Below are positions 47,130 through 61,447 of a DNA stretch of 64,000 bases, in pieces (the stretch's first letter is position 1; each line of letters starts with the position of its first letter). Origin of the DNA: Parus major (lineage: Eukaryota; Chordata; Aves; Passeriformes; Paridae); NCBI RefSeq assembly GCF_001522545.3, contig NC_031771.1, positions 28,305,266 to 28,369,265 on the forward strand, given 5' to 3'. The notes beneath the pieces are model-generated. The model had not been told where the DNA came from and searched no databases. It worked only from the letters and a program-made list of their open reading frames with translations. Both the position numbers and the translations under genes were made by a program.

Positions 47130-50100
47130 GTGAATGCTGAAAAAGTGGAGAGCATTCCATTATACAACTCTGTGGGCCACCTACACACTGAGGAAACTAT
47201 CATATAATGCTGTACATAGCTTTCAACATATAAAATGAAACAATTTATATTGAAATACCTTTTTTTTTTCCTTTTTCCATGTAAGTAATTTACCTGGATG
47301 GTACCAGGTAATCAATTTGAAAGCTGATACAGATGCAGCTTGATGAATAGCTGGGAATGGAAATGGTGTTCTTTTCTGAAACCATTCATTCTTTAACATT
47401 CCTCAGATTGTTTCAAACTCCTAAGGTTTTGATTGAAATAAATCACACATGTATTTAAAGTATGTCCTTTACTGCCACAGCAATCATTGGACTTTCAAGC
47501 CTTCAGCATAAGAAATTAGGCATGCAGCAGAGGAGTTAGCTTGAATTTAAGAAGAACTACTGCATTTCCATCAGACAATTTTCCTCTGTGCACTCTCCAA
47601 ACTGATTTTATCTTTTCAGGAAGGAATAGCTTAATGCCTAATTAACATTTATTACTTATGATTAGTATTAAGGACTGCAACTGAGTACTGTATTTCTGAA
47701 GTCTTTGGAAGCCCAACAGTTCACTTTTAATAAATAGCATCAAGAAGTATGGCAATATATGATTGCTTTTGGGGGTATGGGGGATACATCAACATCCCCT
47801 TGTCTGGAAGAGTTACTAATTAGAAAACATGCCTTGGCGTTTGTCTTAGCCAGGTTCTTTATCTGACTGCATTCGTATCCATATAATCTGTGAACTGTAA
47901 AATCCTAAACACCTATCTAGCTATAGATGAGGATTATTTACCCCTTTTTTTGTAGTACTATTGAAGTAAAATAAAATCAGTGACAAAAAAGGAAGATGGA
48001 TCACGAATCCAAGGTTCAAGAGTGAGAGCACTAACCTGACATTGGGAGATCTAACTTTATTTGCTGCTCTGAGAAATACTTAGAGGCCATTTTCCAAGTG
48101 TTGCATAAAGGAAGAAGAATTAAATTCACACATCAGTAGAGGCCTGAAAAGAAAGTTACATATCTGTGAAGGAATGCTGCAATTTCATATCCTTTCTGAT
48201 TAGAACATCCACCAAATTTATATCTGCATTGACAGTTACCATTTTCTTCTTCCCTTTCCAGTGTTTAACGTCTGTTCTTTGTATTGTGAGACTGTTCAAC
48301 CTAGAATAATCCAGAGAAAAGGAGGAAAAACGTCATGAGAGAGACTCATTGACCAAAAGCTGAATGTGAACATTTTTATCCACAACAGCATCTGGCAATA
48401 TACACTTGCTTGTCAACTCTCCCACGCCTGCCTTTCTCCAAGATCCCATTTCTCCAGACATTAAAGAGGCCTTTGACTGTCAAAACTATTTACAGAGAGG
48501 ATTCTACCCCATGCTTACAGATTATCTTGTAATTTCAACACATCTTCGTCTATCCAGGTTCTAGAGAGGTTTTATCTTTGTAACAGCAAACTACAAATGG
48601 AAATTCCCAGAAGGTAGATACTCACTGTATTTTAACATGAAAAGAATTGCATTTTGAAATCTATGCAGAGACAGAAGAAAACAAAAAAAAAATTATTGAA
48701 GGAATAATATAACTGGTGATAAGGCTAAAAATTTGAAAGCATGAATTTTCTCAACCTCATTCGAGGAAAATGGGGCTGACAGATGAATTGATGCCAACAT
48801 TCAGATGAATTAGCCACTCAAAAATATATCCAAACTAATATAAATCAAATTATTCTACAGTCATGACTTTCCTCCTCTAGAAAAACCTCTAAAGTGAATA
48901 AAAGAGTTAATTATAAGGCTGCAGACACACCATCAGAAAACCTGCCTTGCAATCTATTTGCAAAGCTCAGAATCAATTACAGTAACAGAATGGAAAAGCT
49001 AAGTATTAATCATATTAAACTGAATAAACTAAAGCTCTTTACTTGAACATATACCTGAACCAACTACAGAGAATACAAAATAATGTAGTACTTAGAAAAA
49101 TACCATCTTACAATGTATTGTGGGGAAAAAAATGGCATCAGGGAGTTATTTTTTTCATTTTTCTGTGAAAACATTTAGAGGCCACTGCTCAATTCCAAAG
49201 AAAGAAAATGGTCTTTGCAGTATTTAGAGGCAAAGAAAGGAATTATTTGTTCAGCTCTAATACACACAAAACTAAAGATCAACTGAATGTATTGGTCAAC
49301 CCTAAATGTCCAGAAAATCTAGTTATTTGGTTCTCCCACATACTCTGCCTGTTAGCCACACTGAGAAGCAAAACCTTTCAATAGAAATCCCTGTAACTTC
49401 ATAGTTGCTTTTTTTTTCATTTTGGTTGTATTTTTCAGACGTAGAAAGATAAGGGTAATAGTAAATAGATGTGTGGTCCAGGGGATTTCTTCTTAGCTTC
49501 CCCAAAATTATTCCCCTTGCATTAATCCAGCTGTGGTTGATGTTCAGAAATGATTGCTTAATTTAGGGTAAGAAAGTTCACAAGTTAATAGTAGCTCTCC
49601 ATTTGCATTTTGTCTTTCATTGTTAGACTGAAAAAAAATATTCCAATGCTCCAGTGATTCTCTTGTATACCTTTTAACCAGGACCTGAATGATGGAGATA
49701 TGCAATAACATCTGAACTTATTGCTAACACTCGTAGATATTCATAAGAGCAAAGTATTACCTGTACTTACCCATCAGTAATTATTATTTAATGGTAAATG
49801 CCTATCAATGCAAGTGCATATCTTGTACCTGTGCTCTTTCCAGCTGAATTGATAGCTGCTTAATTTCTGCTTAGTGACATTTCAGAACTTTATTCCCTGA
49901 AACCTATCTATTCATTTTCCTTTAATTTAAAAGTCTTCATTTAAAGAGATCAAGGGGAGAAAAATCATCCTTTGAATTCCACCAAAAATAAATAAAATTG
50001 CATATGGCTGTTTCAAAAGTTAATTATTTAAAAATAAAACTACTGGACTAAAACAGAATTAGAAAAGATTTCTACTTGAAAGAGAGTTAAATATACCTGA

Positions 50101-53100
50101 AATTGTTCAGGATCTGTGGCTCTCTCTCAGGTTTATACCAGGCTGATGGAGAGATTGTTGCCTTCTTTGTGTTACGTGTACCTAATGGAATGATAAATAT
50201 GAATACTGTTCTAAGATATGACATTAAAATTTTTTAAGGTTTTATAAATTGCTTATCAATTAATGTGATATGATAGTATGGGTTTTAAAAGATTAAATAT
50301 AGTTCTAAATTAATGGGGGTTTGTTCTCCCGTTATTCTATATGCAGTTTTAGTTATTCATAATAATAGGGTATCTCTAAAAATCATTTATGACATCTAAG
50401 TGAAAATGTATTAGAATCATGATCAAACTAATGGTAGAAATGTACTCCTAAAATATATATATGGCAACATATTAATTTTAATTGCTTGTTAGTTTTATAG
50501 CTAGAGAGTTAATAAGAGCTCAGTAGTAGATACTTTTGTGGTGCTGAATAAAAAATGGTGCAGCCCAGATAACTGTTCATATAAATTGCCAGGAGAAAAT
50601 GGTGAATATTTAACAGAGTAGTTGAAATAAAAGTTATTTGAAAAAGACATGACTATGAGACCAAAAAACCCACATTATTGGATGCCTGACCTCCCTAAGT
50701 AATTTTTGCCCAATTCAGTATGCTTCTGCTGCTTTTGCTATGTGACAATGTGACTGAAATACCAGCACAAATATTCTAATCTTTCAGAGGGCAACAGTAT
50801 CAAATTCTTCAGAGTTTATTAAATCCTACTACTCATTTACACTAACGTGCAAGTGTTATCTTTGTGATCATGCACTAAGTACAGAACAAGGGTGACATTG
50901 CAATTAAGAACTTAACCACCTACTTCATCCACAGACGCTGAAAGGCAGGCAATTTATTCTCAAACTGATTTTCTCTTGAAAAGGAGGAGTGAAAGAATAT
51001 CCAAGCCTGGTGAATAATGAAAGTTGCACTCTTAGGAAGCAGGATATTCTTAGGGGAAATGAACTAAAAGGAAGGAAAGGCAGAAAATGGAGTCAAGACA
51101 CACAACAGGAGGAAAGATTACAAGGAGCAGTGTAAAATACAGTTGAAGTCAGCAGAAACCACAGTGAAGAACTATGTTGTTACTAAAAGGACATCACCAC
51201 AGGCAAAAGCAATACATTCAAGGGTAAGTTTCCCAAAGTCTAGGTAAATAATTTATGTTTGTCTCTGACTGACTTCACAGTCCTGCAGTCTTCTAGAGAG
51301 ACGACAGAAAAGATGGATGGATATACCAAATGGACCCCATTTTTCTCACAGTGTCTCAATCTGGTTTTTAAATTTCACGAGAAATTATCAATTTATGAGG
51401 AAATGAAAGTGTCTGCTCTCGGTTGTTTTCTCACTCATGCTCAGTTGCATGGCACACATATCTGATTGATGCACGCCATTAATTATTCCTACACTTTGCA
51501 GGACTCCCTATGTGTCTGTTTTGACTTCACTTGAAAAGTAAAGTACTGTGTCAAATGGAAGCAGTGACTTCCTCACCATATAGAATGTGAGTTAAAATAT
51601 ATATTAAATTAAAATATCATATGATAAGACAACATAAACTAACCTAAGGAACCCCTTGAAAAATGGAAAAGATAGACTAAAAGCTCTAGTCTCAGCATTT
51701 TTTATAATGCAGGTGTTATCAGAGTGCCTCCTGGACATACTGCTGCAAAGCAGATAGCAAGACCAAAGCTACACAACAAACAAGTGTCAATGAGAAGACC
51801 AAAGTCTAATTCTAAAAATCTGAATTCCTGGGGCATTCATCAGACTGCACAGCCCCCAGAATGAGTTACACTGCATTCATTCTTTCCTTAAAGACCTTTT
51901 CCTTCAAAATCTGACAACCAAATTCTTACAAGAGGAAACACATTAAGAGAAAGTAGCCCTGAATTAGGAGCTTTTGCTGGAGATGCAACTTTTAGCTACA
52001 AATTTCCACTTCTCTATGAGTCTGATGCCTTAATTGCTAAAACCACTAATCCCATTTCCCTGACAGCATCTGAGGCCTTAAAAGTGATCTGGTACTGCTT
52101 TAGTCACCACCTCGAGTTAGCAATAAATTATCTGTGACAGTCAGGAGAGATCTCAGTATCTCTTATTTTTCAGCCTCCAGCGCATTCCAGGGCCAAAAAT
52201 AGCATGTTGTAGGCACCCAGAAGAGTGGGATGCTCTTTCTGTTGCTATCTTCTAATGGTGTCCTTTTAAACAAGGACAATTTCATAAATCAGCCATAAAG
52301 CCATTGTGCCTGACTTGAAGACAACCTGAGTGCCTGACACTTCTACATGAAGTAGAATACATAACCAACACATGCAGCCAGTGCACAGATCATAGGCAAA
52401 ACAGTAAACTCAGGAGAAATTCATTTAGCATGCAGATGCTCCACAGCCCACTGGCAGAAGGAGGAATTCAAGCTCTTAATCAACTTTTAAGTTATTTGTA
52501 TGAGGACACACTTTGCATCATGCCTCACCAAAGATTATGCTAAAGAAACAAATGGGCATTTCTAAATGGTATTTACATTTAAGCTTTAAGAGGGAACGTC
52601 TTTAAATTCACTCTTTGTGTCTTTGCAAAGAAATAGAACACAGCAAATGTTACAAAACAAGTGTAAACAGCCACATAAAAGGACAAATTTCAGAGTATAC
52701 TAAAAATGATTGTGTACAACAAAATTTTTTAGCAGTGTTCTCCAGTGTTCCAAATACCAAACAGGGACTGTAAACACCTCTTTTGCTGTCTCTTTGAAAA
52801 TATGCTGGTGTATATCAGTCTTGCTACAAACCTTCATGAGATGCCTTGGGACTTAATTCAAAGTTTCATCTCAAAGAATCCCATACAAAGTTATGAGTGT
52901 TTGAAAATAATCATGTATCACGGAAGTTCCTTTTCAGCCTCACAGAATTTCCCACTACAGTTTTACCATTCCAACCACATGGAAATTAGGGGGGACACAA
53001 ACAGCAACTTAGACTACTAAAAATAAAATAATGGCATACAGAAGTCTTTCATTCTTAAAGACAGTACTGATATCAGAGTAACATACACCCACAAAGTGCA

Positions 53101-55100
53101 CCTAACCCTCTTCGTTTTTCTCAGCTCTTCAATATATAAAAAATATTTTTCAGTATTCAACTGAATATAAAAATAAAAAACAATAAATGCCCCTGTCCTG
53201 TTCAGCACATAATATTCTTGACAGTTACCAACCATGGAGGATGCATTTCAGTGCTTACTAGGAATTAATGATGCTCACTGCCAAAAGCAGCTGTAAACAA
53301 CCTCAAAATGCATTGGTTATATATGCCTAATTTTAAATCTGAAGGCATCATTTTGGAATTTACATCAGCCTCTTTCCTTGATCTATCAGAAAGCCCTGGT
53401 TACTGGATACCTTGTTGTCCTTCCTCAGAAAATAGGTGGATATGCTACAGCTGCAGGAATAACAGAAAATTCAGGTGCCAGTAATAAAATGCCTTTAATC
53501 TCTAATTTATTTGTCTCTTTAATTCCCAGCATAAGACTGATGATTCGGAGCAGATCCACTGCAACATAGATTGAAAAAAAAAAGCAGTCTGACTGTCTTG
53601 GTGGAAGAAATATTTTACTTTCAGAAGTTTTTACCATAAGACAGAGAAAATAGCTATCCAGCAATTATGCATCAAGAGTGCCTGTCATATTTCCTGAGTA
53701 TTACCGTCTTCCACCCACTTCTTACTTCTTCTTTTATTCAATTCAGAGATGGATGAAGAGCCCTGTAAAGCACATTTTGTGTCTAGACTGCTGTTGAAAG
53801 ATTTCTCTCTGCCACCTTTGCAAAGGGTCTGTGACAAACTGTCATGGTGACAGCTGAACATATATTAATTTTTTGAAAAAAATCCCAACATCTTTAATGT
53901 TGTCAGTGTTAGCTTATCAAATTAGTGCTTTCAACATCAATTTTATGCTTTTAAGACTCATTCATATAACTATTTTTTCAGTTCTTTTCAGAAAATGCTA
54001 GGGGCTGATTGAATTCTACCTGATAGTTCTCTTACACCCAGTGCCTCCACTCCTCCTTGTGGTGCAGCACATGGGCTTCTCTTCTGCTTCTCAGGTAGAA
54101 TTGTGGCAGAGGTTTACCCTCACCAAAACTCATTAAAAAAATAGATTTTCTCAGAATACAGGTGAAACCTCTTAACAGGAATATTAAATGCTGTCATGGC
54201 TACCTGGTGGCATATTAATTCATGATGAAAAGAACATAGACATTTATTGGAAAAAAAAAGTGAAAAAAATTACAAAGTAAAGAGCAAAAGAAACTAGAGA
54301 AACGTTCAAGTGTATTTAAAGTTCCAAAATAAAGAGTGGCATAAAATTCAGAAATTAGAAAGCTAAAGACTACAAGTCCTATAATCATAATTTCCAATGT
54401 GTGTAACCAGTTTATTTCCTTTAAAAAAAGTCTACATGGCTCCACCATGAATTTTAAGTGTTTACCAAAACCTGGCATCCATCTGCTGAGACTAAAAATG
54501 ACCAGAACACACAAAGATAAAATATTGCCATTAAACTGCACTCATATACATTTTGGGGGTGTATGGATGTGAACAGTATTTCAGAAGTAAACAGGAGCAC
54601 AAAAGAAAACACATTAAAAAGAATTGCAAAATAAGGATATTTTGGTACATTAAAATAGTTGAACTAAATGCAAGATTATGCATCTCAGGTATTCATTTTA
54701 TAGCTGGCTGCTTTTTTAAAATGTCCTTTAACTTGTTCTCAGTTGCTTTCCATATGAATCCAGGAAAATCATTCCATAAATTAAACACATAAAATTGTTG
54801 TTGTTATTATTATTGCTATTGAGTTTCAAGCACTTTTACTTAACAGATATGATCTAAAAGAAGTGGGTTCGTTTTTGTGCATCATGTGACTGCATTATGA
54901 GACATTTTAGCTGGCTGAAGCACATAGGAAGGCAGAAAAGTAAACATCCTGATCAATAAAGATTTTTAGGTAGTATTCAAAGAAACTTCTCACAGATCCA
55001 GTAAACAAAAATTAAATTGCATTTACTAACATATTCTCTCAGGAATCATTTCAGTGACATAAATTATACCCAATTATACGTGCCCAGTCTACTTAATACA
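47130..55100. other. Long non-coding stretch, no gene seen
   Basis: About 8 kb of A+T-rich DNA without recognisable repeats. The longest frame (108 codons, minus, 54215-54541) is hydrophobic only because A/T-rich antisense codons give Phe, Leu and Ile. Short low-complexity A or T runs occur at 47260 and 48687. The lack of young repeats over this distance is typical of bird deserts. Confidence 0.5.
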
Positions 55101-55109
55101 TTAGCCCCA

Positions 55110-55640
55110 ATGACAGCAGAGAATGAGAGTCTGCAGTTCTGACAGCTGGTATCCCAGCTTGACCTTACCCCTGTGATCCCCTCTGTTGATCAGCAGGTTC
55201 CATCTGACCCTGGGTTTCCTCTCTGGGTCTGACCCTGACCAGTGGACTGATCTCCTAGTTTGACCTCTTCACCCCAGACTGGCCTGATGCCCTGCGCTGG
55301 GGCCGGTGCCCCTGTGCTGCTGCCCTTCACGGTGATCCCCCCCTGCACCCTGCTGCATCAGGACACTTCCATGGCCTTCAGATACCTCCTCCTCCCCAGA
55401 GGAAGAGGCTCGGGATGCCCAAGTTGACTGACACCCGTGACAATCGCTCACTGGCCCGGTAGTCACAGTAACGCGCATCTTCCCAGCCTCCATCCCGGTA
55501 GGGCTGCTTTCTTGCCAGCCTGATTGACAGTCAGGGAGATCGGATGGGCCATGTAGCCAAAGATAGAGTACAGGGCTGACAGCTCTGAAATGGTTCCATT
55601 TGACGATGCAGCAACTTGGACATGTTTGTCAGTAACTCTG
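55110..55640 (-). other. GC- and CpG-richer island with exon-like signal
   Basis: A sharp change to GC-rich DNA with a cluster of CpGs at about 55300-55600 (for example ACGCGCATC, TCCCGGTAG, GATCGGATG). On the minus strand a strong 3' splice site (TTTGCCCTTTCTGCTTGCAT then TCAG) ends at plus position 55638, and one frame remains open from it for about 57 codons to a stop near 55463, in plausible protein-like composition. Another minus frame with an ATG at 55493 stays open to 55269. I recognise no domain in either. Possible explanations are an isolated exon, a pseudogene fragment, or a GC-rich retroelement or LTR remnant. Confidence 0.3.
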
Positions 55641-55644
55641 AATG

Positions 55645-56635
55645 CAAGCAGAAAGGGCAAAAATTCCTCAAAGCAATATTTGAAAAAATTTTAAAGAAAT
55701 GTCCTGTTCTGCAAGATGCTTTGGTAAAAATTGGATCTCCTTTAAGAAAAAAAACCAAACCTGTCTCTATGTATATTCTGAATATGCTGAGTCTGGAAAT
55801 AAAAATAGCTGTTTGATGTTTTGAGATCTCATTTGCCCTGCAACAGCATCACAGCTAGAAGACTGAACTAAATTTTTGTGCATCTTCAAGAGGATTTTTT
55901 TCCCTACACCTAATCACTTATATCTGCTGTCAGAGAATGGATGAATAATAGAGAGTTTGTTGCACAGCTGTCACTGATGCTCTAATTTGGCTTCTAGTAA
56001 TGGTGGGGATGAACAAGATGGAAAGGAGTCAGCTTGACTCCTAGAGCTCACACTGGGTAACTAAAAAAATTGCAGAAAGAAAACTATGCAAACTATCTTT
56101 GATCCAATAAAGAGCTTAGCCTCGTGGTCAACATTAAACATATGTGAAACTTCTCTGCCTTGGAACTTTGCATGTTTTATGCATCAATTTGTAAAGGAAG
56201 AAAAACTTACAGAGGATATCCATTTTCTGTATAAGAGCATTTAAAAAGTAAATGTACTCTTAGGAAATACAAAGTTAAACTGCACAAGAATGCAGTTGCC
56301 TATTTCTTTGGAATTATCTTATTGACTAAACATCAGCTTTGAAAAATTTAAGATTTTTTAAATAGAAGGGACATAAAAAAAATTCAACTCTCCAGACAGG
56401 TCTGCTCTGGGTTGAGTACTTTGAATTCAGCTCAGAAACCAGTATATGGTTCCTCAAAGGTTACCTCAAGTGCTAGATTATATTTTTGGTTTTCACTGAT
56501 CTTTTTTTTGATAGCCTAAAAATTATAAGGCTGGGTAAAACAGCATCTTGTCAATTATATATAAACTTTTCCCTGCCAGTGATGCTAATTTACCATCAGC
56601 CAAATACTGGTTTGAATTTAAAACACCTTTTCCTT
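55645..56635. other. Non-coding stretch, no gene seen
   Basis: A+T-rich DNA. The 66-codon plus frame at 55616-55816 is lysine-rich and lacks known features. Confidence 0.5.
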
Positions 56636-56641
56636 CCACAG

Positions 56642-56800
56642 CTGCAATTTTTTCAAAGCCATTACAGAAGAAATCCAAATACTACTCAGGACCTGGCAGG
56701 AGGGAAAATGGAGAAAACTACCAAGATGCTGACTGTGGTTATGGCACCTTGCTGACAACCATCTCCCATACACCTTTACCAGGATATACCAAAAATCCAG
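56642..56800 (+). other. Exon-like segment, 159 bases
   Basis: A good 3' splice site (CACCTTTTCCTTCCACAG, ending 56641) is followed by 159 bases, a multiple of three, and by CAG|GTGACA at 56798-56806. One frame is open through the segment and for 30 codons before it. The peptide includes YYSGPGRRENGENYQDADCG and has a natural-looking composition, but I cannot assign it. No partner exons were recognised. It could be a real exon of an unrecognised gene or a chance arrangement. Confidence 0.2.
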
Positions 56801-56849
56801 GTGACATCAGCAATAATATTTTAGATGGAATGAAATAATCAAAAGATAT

Positions 56850-59800
56850 CCCAGGCTTTAAGAGACAATGTGGATACTCTTGGAATGTAGTCAGTGCTTG
56901 CAGCTGCAAAGGACACTCTTTTCTGTAGGTAATTTTTCATTTCTTCTGTAATTGGCTAAGATCACAGACTAAGCATCTAGTTGAGTGTTTTCCTTCTCAA
57001 AATTCTTGTCATGGGGTGGGAGAGATGAGTGGGCTAAAAACATGGGACTCAGAGACATGGTCCATCATCACATTATCAGTTTAGTTAGTTAATAGCCTAT
57101 AATATGTCTTAGTTCTATGCAGTAACTGCTTGTTAATCACAGAAATCTACATCCTGTGCTATGTCTAGTGACTCCACTGCTTGGGTCTGGAGCTCCACAG
57201 TACTGCAGACGTGCTGAGAGCTTTATGTTGGAGGTGTAGGGTGATAAAATCTCTCTTAAATTTGTCTGCCCTGGTTTCAAAGCAGCCCTACACAGTAGCT
57301 GGGAGAAATCTGCAGTAATTTAAGGACAATCCTTTGAGCATTCTCTTCAACAGTCTGAAATCTAGGATGTCACTTTTCACACCCTTTAGACAATCTCTTC
57401 TGTTTCATAGCATGACCCAGCTGCTCTTTGTACAATTTTATTTCAATGCAAGTATAATATTTTTAATATGCAGTTTATTTAAGTATTTTTTAGAAAAACA
57501 GAAATATTTAGGTAGTGCAAAAAAAAATCTGAAAAATCTCCACTGTAACTAGGAAGTACATAAGAAGCCACTGCAAGGAAATCTAAGTAATTCAACAAAT
57601 TGTTTTAAATGGAAAAATTAACATTAGAGTAAAATTCCTATTTGGAGGCCTTCTTAAAGCCTTGCCCTTTGAGTTACTGTGGGATACTATCAGTAATTTT
57701 AAGGAACATTAACCAGAAAGAACCTAATCATTAGGAGAAGAACACGAGTGCTGGGTTTTTCAGTTATTCAAATCAGAAAGTGATTACTCACAAAGTTTCT
57801 GAGCAAATTACTCTAGTACTAAGGACATTTGCATAATAGCCAAATTTAAAAAATTCAGTATCTTTCAAGGTATAACTTCCCCATCTACAAATGCCAACTC
57901 TGTTCCTAGTGTGGGCACATTGTTTCATCTCAGCAGAAATGCCATGATAATTGTACTGAAATACAACTTTTCTGAGAGAGAGGAGAGCAAAAATAAATTG
58001 TTTGGACATACTTATATTTTTGTCAAATAAAAGTGCCACAGAGAAACTGTATGAGGAATGCTGATTCATTCTTTTAAACCACAGCTGAAATGACAGTTTA
58101 AATCATTATAATTGTCAAGCTAAACTAAAAAAAAAGACATTAATACTACTTCTTAATTTGTTCTACAGAAAAAGATAAGTAAAAGAAGCTGAAGAAATTT
58201 ATTTAACTAGAGCATTATATTTGGAAGCAGTCATATAGATCTAAATCATAATTTTCCAAGCAACAGAGGTCAGAAAAAAATTGTCTCAGAACAAGGAACA
58301 TTAGTTATTTTAAGCAAAATCGCTACTATCTCATTGCAAGGTTTCTTTCGTGTCCAGGTGACATGTAATCTTTAGGAATGCGTTTCCAGCAGGCAGAAGA
58401 AAAAAATTACTACACCTATTTTAAAATAATCATTATTTTTATTGGTAGGACTAAAAACCTTTGTAAAAAAAGCCTCATGAGTTTGAACAGCTCCACTGAC
58501 TCTCCTGCCTTCAATTCAGTGTTCTGCCTACATCCAGATCCAAAATAACTGAGGATTGATAAGAACTGGTCTGAAGGCATGTACATTTATTAGGGTAGAT
58601 GAGGAAAATGGTATTAAAAGAAACACTTCCAAAAATTCCTTATGCTTCTACTCAAAGCAAATTCAATAGTACATTTCTACTACAGTCTCAACTCCTTTTG
58701 CAAATAATGTAATACTAAGGTTATTATTGAATCAATGGATTATTACCAATACTAGAATTTTACAAGAAATTGTTTAACTTTTAGCAAACCCCTAAGTGTC
58801 TTATTGCTCTCAATCAAGAGGATTTAGGAGTACACATTTAGAATCAATTTCTTCTCTTCTTCAAGGTTTTCCACATCTTCTACTTTGTTTTCAGTGCCTC
58901 ATGTGGTTCTAAAACTAACTATTTCATAAAGAATCAGCTTTAAATGGGTCCCCTGGTTTTAGTAGAAACTTTTGCTCTAGTTCAGTTAATGATTCTACAA
59001 TGCTTTGCTAGGAATGCTTAACAAAATTCATTAAGCATAAATGGCATCATATGTGAATGAGTATACTTTAATGTAAATTTATTTTGTCTATATAAGAAGG
59101 TGAACATCCATAGCCATAGTTTGTTATAACAGTATAATTCTTTTGATTACTGCTTATTTTTACTATAGTAACCTTTAAAAGTATAGCCAAGTCTATATAT
59201 TTTTGCAGCTTAATTAAATGTAGGGTACTCTCATAATAATGAAATCTTGAGTTCACCTCTAAGCTTTGATTTGAATTTTATGATAAATTTAGACAAAAAA
59301 AGTGCAAATTTTTCCTCCAGGAAAAAGTGACAATGTGTGAGAAGACCCTTCCAATGGACTAACTACATGAGTCAGCTCTTAGGGTAAGAAGTTCCCAGTA
59401 GGAACATTTTTATAGAGCCATCTGGAGTACCCTCACAGAAAGGAAAGGTGCATTTTTGATAGGCATAAATAAAATTTTGAATTAAATGAAAAGTGAAGTA
59501 TAAATCTGTATCAATGTATTGGGATGCAATGGGATACACAGGCTGTATCTTTTGCACCATCAAGGTAAGCAAATCAATAGATACACATTTCTTAAGAGCT
59601 TTGGTTTTGTCATCATCTTTCTCTAGTTACTGTTTAATATCAAGAGACTGCTGCATATATCAGAATGGTAAGTGGCCTCAGAATGCTGATTTAAATGCCC
59701 TGTTTCTCAGGTTTGTTACATAAAGCCATTTCCCCCCCCTTTCCTGAAGATCAAGAAAAAATTCATGTTGTATCACATCAAAAGAGACTGATGAAGGCAT

Positions 59801-60185
59801 GAACTTGGAGTCTTCCTCTAATTACAAAGTATACAAACTGTAACCATCTTAAATAATTCATGTCTAAGAGTGATAATCACAACGTGAAATGACCTAATAT
59901 CTATTATTCACAATCCTGATTTTTATTAGTAAGCATTGTTTGCTTACTGAAAACTTGCTTATTTATTTATTGAAGAAAATCTTAAATGTAATCTGTGTGC
60001 AGTTTTTTTCTGTAAAACTGTATTTTTCCTATTTATCTGTTTCAGTTCTCAGAAGCTTTCTAGGCCTTAGTCCATGTACTTTTGAATCATATACACATTC
60101 ATTATTCCCATACAGGAAATAGTATTGGAAGTCCTCCAGACCATTCTGAAATATTTCAATGCTGGAGCAGCAAGTCAAGCTTAAT
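56850..60185. other. Non-coding stretch, no gene seen
   Basis: A+T-rich DNA. A run of eight or more C lies at about 59731. No repeat family, exon or RNA gene recognised. Confidence 0.55.
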
Positions 60186-60189
60186 TTTA

Positions 60190-60228
60190 GCAAAAAAAAA
60201 AAACAAAACACAAAACAAACAAACCCTA
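60190..60228. repeat. A-rich low-complexity tract
   Basis: Poly(A) followed by CAAAA and AAAC units. Confidence 0.85.
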
Positions 60229-60234
60229 CAAATC

Positions 60235-61025
60235 CCACAATAGAAATTAAAGTAAAAACTGCACTTTTGAGAGAGAGAGAGACAGGACAGGATGGCTTCT
60301 GTCCTTCCATTGGTATGCCTCCATTGCAGCATTTGGACAGAAGGGTTGTAGACCAGAACAACTCCATGTGTTCTCAAAGGCAAGACGGCTGCTAGCCCTG
60401 GCAAGTATTTGAAAAACCATGGATTTTTAGGAAGGAACTAGCTGATGAAAATTAGGCTTCTTCAAATGCAGGAATTTTCTCTTCCATTCAAAAGTTTTGC
60501 TGAATGGAGAATAAAAAAAGATGCATGTAGGAGCTTTCATTAGAAAGTTGCTCATGTGCTCATTTGTGCTGGCTAAATAAGCTCAATAAAATTTATCCTT
60601 AAATTTATGGGGGCATAGGGAGATGGTGTTTTTTGTATTGTAGTTTAAAATTGAATAGACAATTGTCATGGTTACATTCAGGCAGCTATACAGTATGGAG
60701 GCAAATCTTCCACAGTGTACTTGTCTGTGCACTTATTACATGTATAGCAAATTCCAGAAACAATAATCACCCATGGTCTCTTCACTGTGCAAAGCTTTTC
60801 CATTCCTTTTGTGAGCACGTTTTTAAACAAACTGCAGTGACAGGAGGTGCTCAGCATCCCTCTTCTTTCTCTCTGAATTCATGCTAGGCACCCACCAACA
60901 TCCTTTGCATTTAAATAAAACAATTGCAGGTCTCACTCCTGACTGAACACTCATAATTTCCTTTGCCTTTTCCGCAGTCACTGCAATGGCAGAAAAAAAA
61001 AAAATCAGAAATTTGAAAGACTATT
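60235..61025. other. Non-coding stretch, no gene seen
   Basis: Contains a short GA run at 60270-60282 and chance frames up to 112 codons crossing the A-rich tract. Nothing else recognised. Confidence 0.5.
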
Positions 61026-61029
61026 TTGT

Positions 61030-61430
61030 TTCTTCATCCAGATCATTGCTGTTTACTCAGCATAGTCAGTGTTCTGCAGTTCATGTGGATGGATAAACAA
61101 GAATGGCCCACGGCAACATATGAGAGCTACAAATAGGATCAAGACATATTTTTATGATTGCTGGGCTCATATCATTTTCACGGTACAGATTTGAGAGGCT
61201 GTTTTATCTGCTTAGTACTGCATGCTCTGGACATTGATTTTTACATTGAAGCATTCGGAAATGCAGTTTAACCCACCTTTAGGCATTTATCATTGACAAC
61301 AGCTTATGTGAGAGGCATCTTATTGATCTGTTAATTGAACAGTTATTGGCTCATCTTTATCACATGTGTCCTGATAGAACCACTGTTACTCTGTGACCCA
61401 AATCCTGTTTTGAAGCTTGCAGAATCTGCA
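61030..61430. promoter_or_regulatory. Candidate conserved non-coding element
   Basis: Unique-looking DNA with retained CpGs (CCCACGGCAAC, TTCACGGTAC, CATTCGGAAATG), forkhead-like TGTTTAC and TAATTG words, and no repeat or long open frame. The same reasoning as for other candidate elements applies, and conservation is not visible from one sequence. Confidence 0.22.
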
Positions 61431-61447
61431 AAGAAAACAAGATCCCA

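Noticed and set aside
54215..54541. 108-codon hydrophobic frame that looks like a membrane protein
   Set aside because: The Phe/Leu/Ile-rich translation comes from reading A-rich DNA antisense. No conserved motif or gene context.
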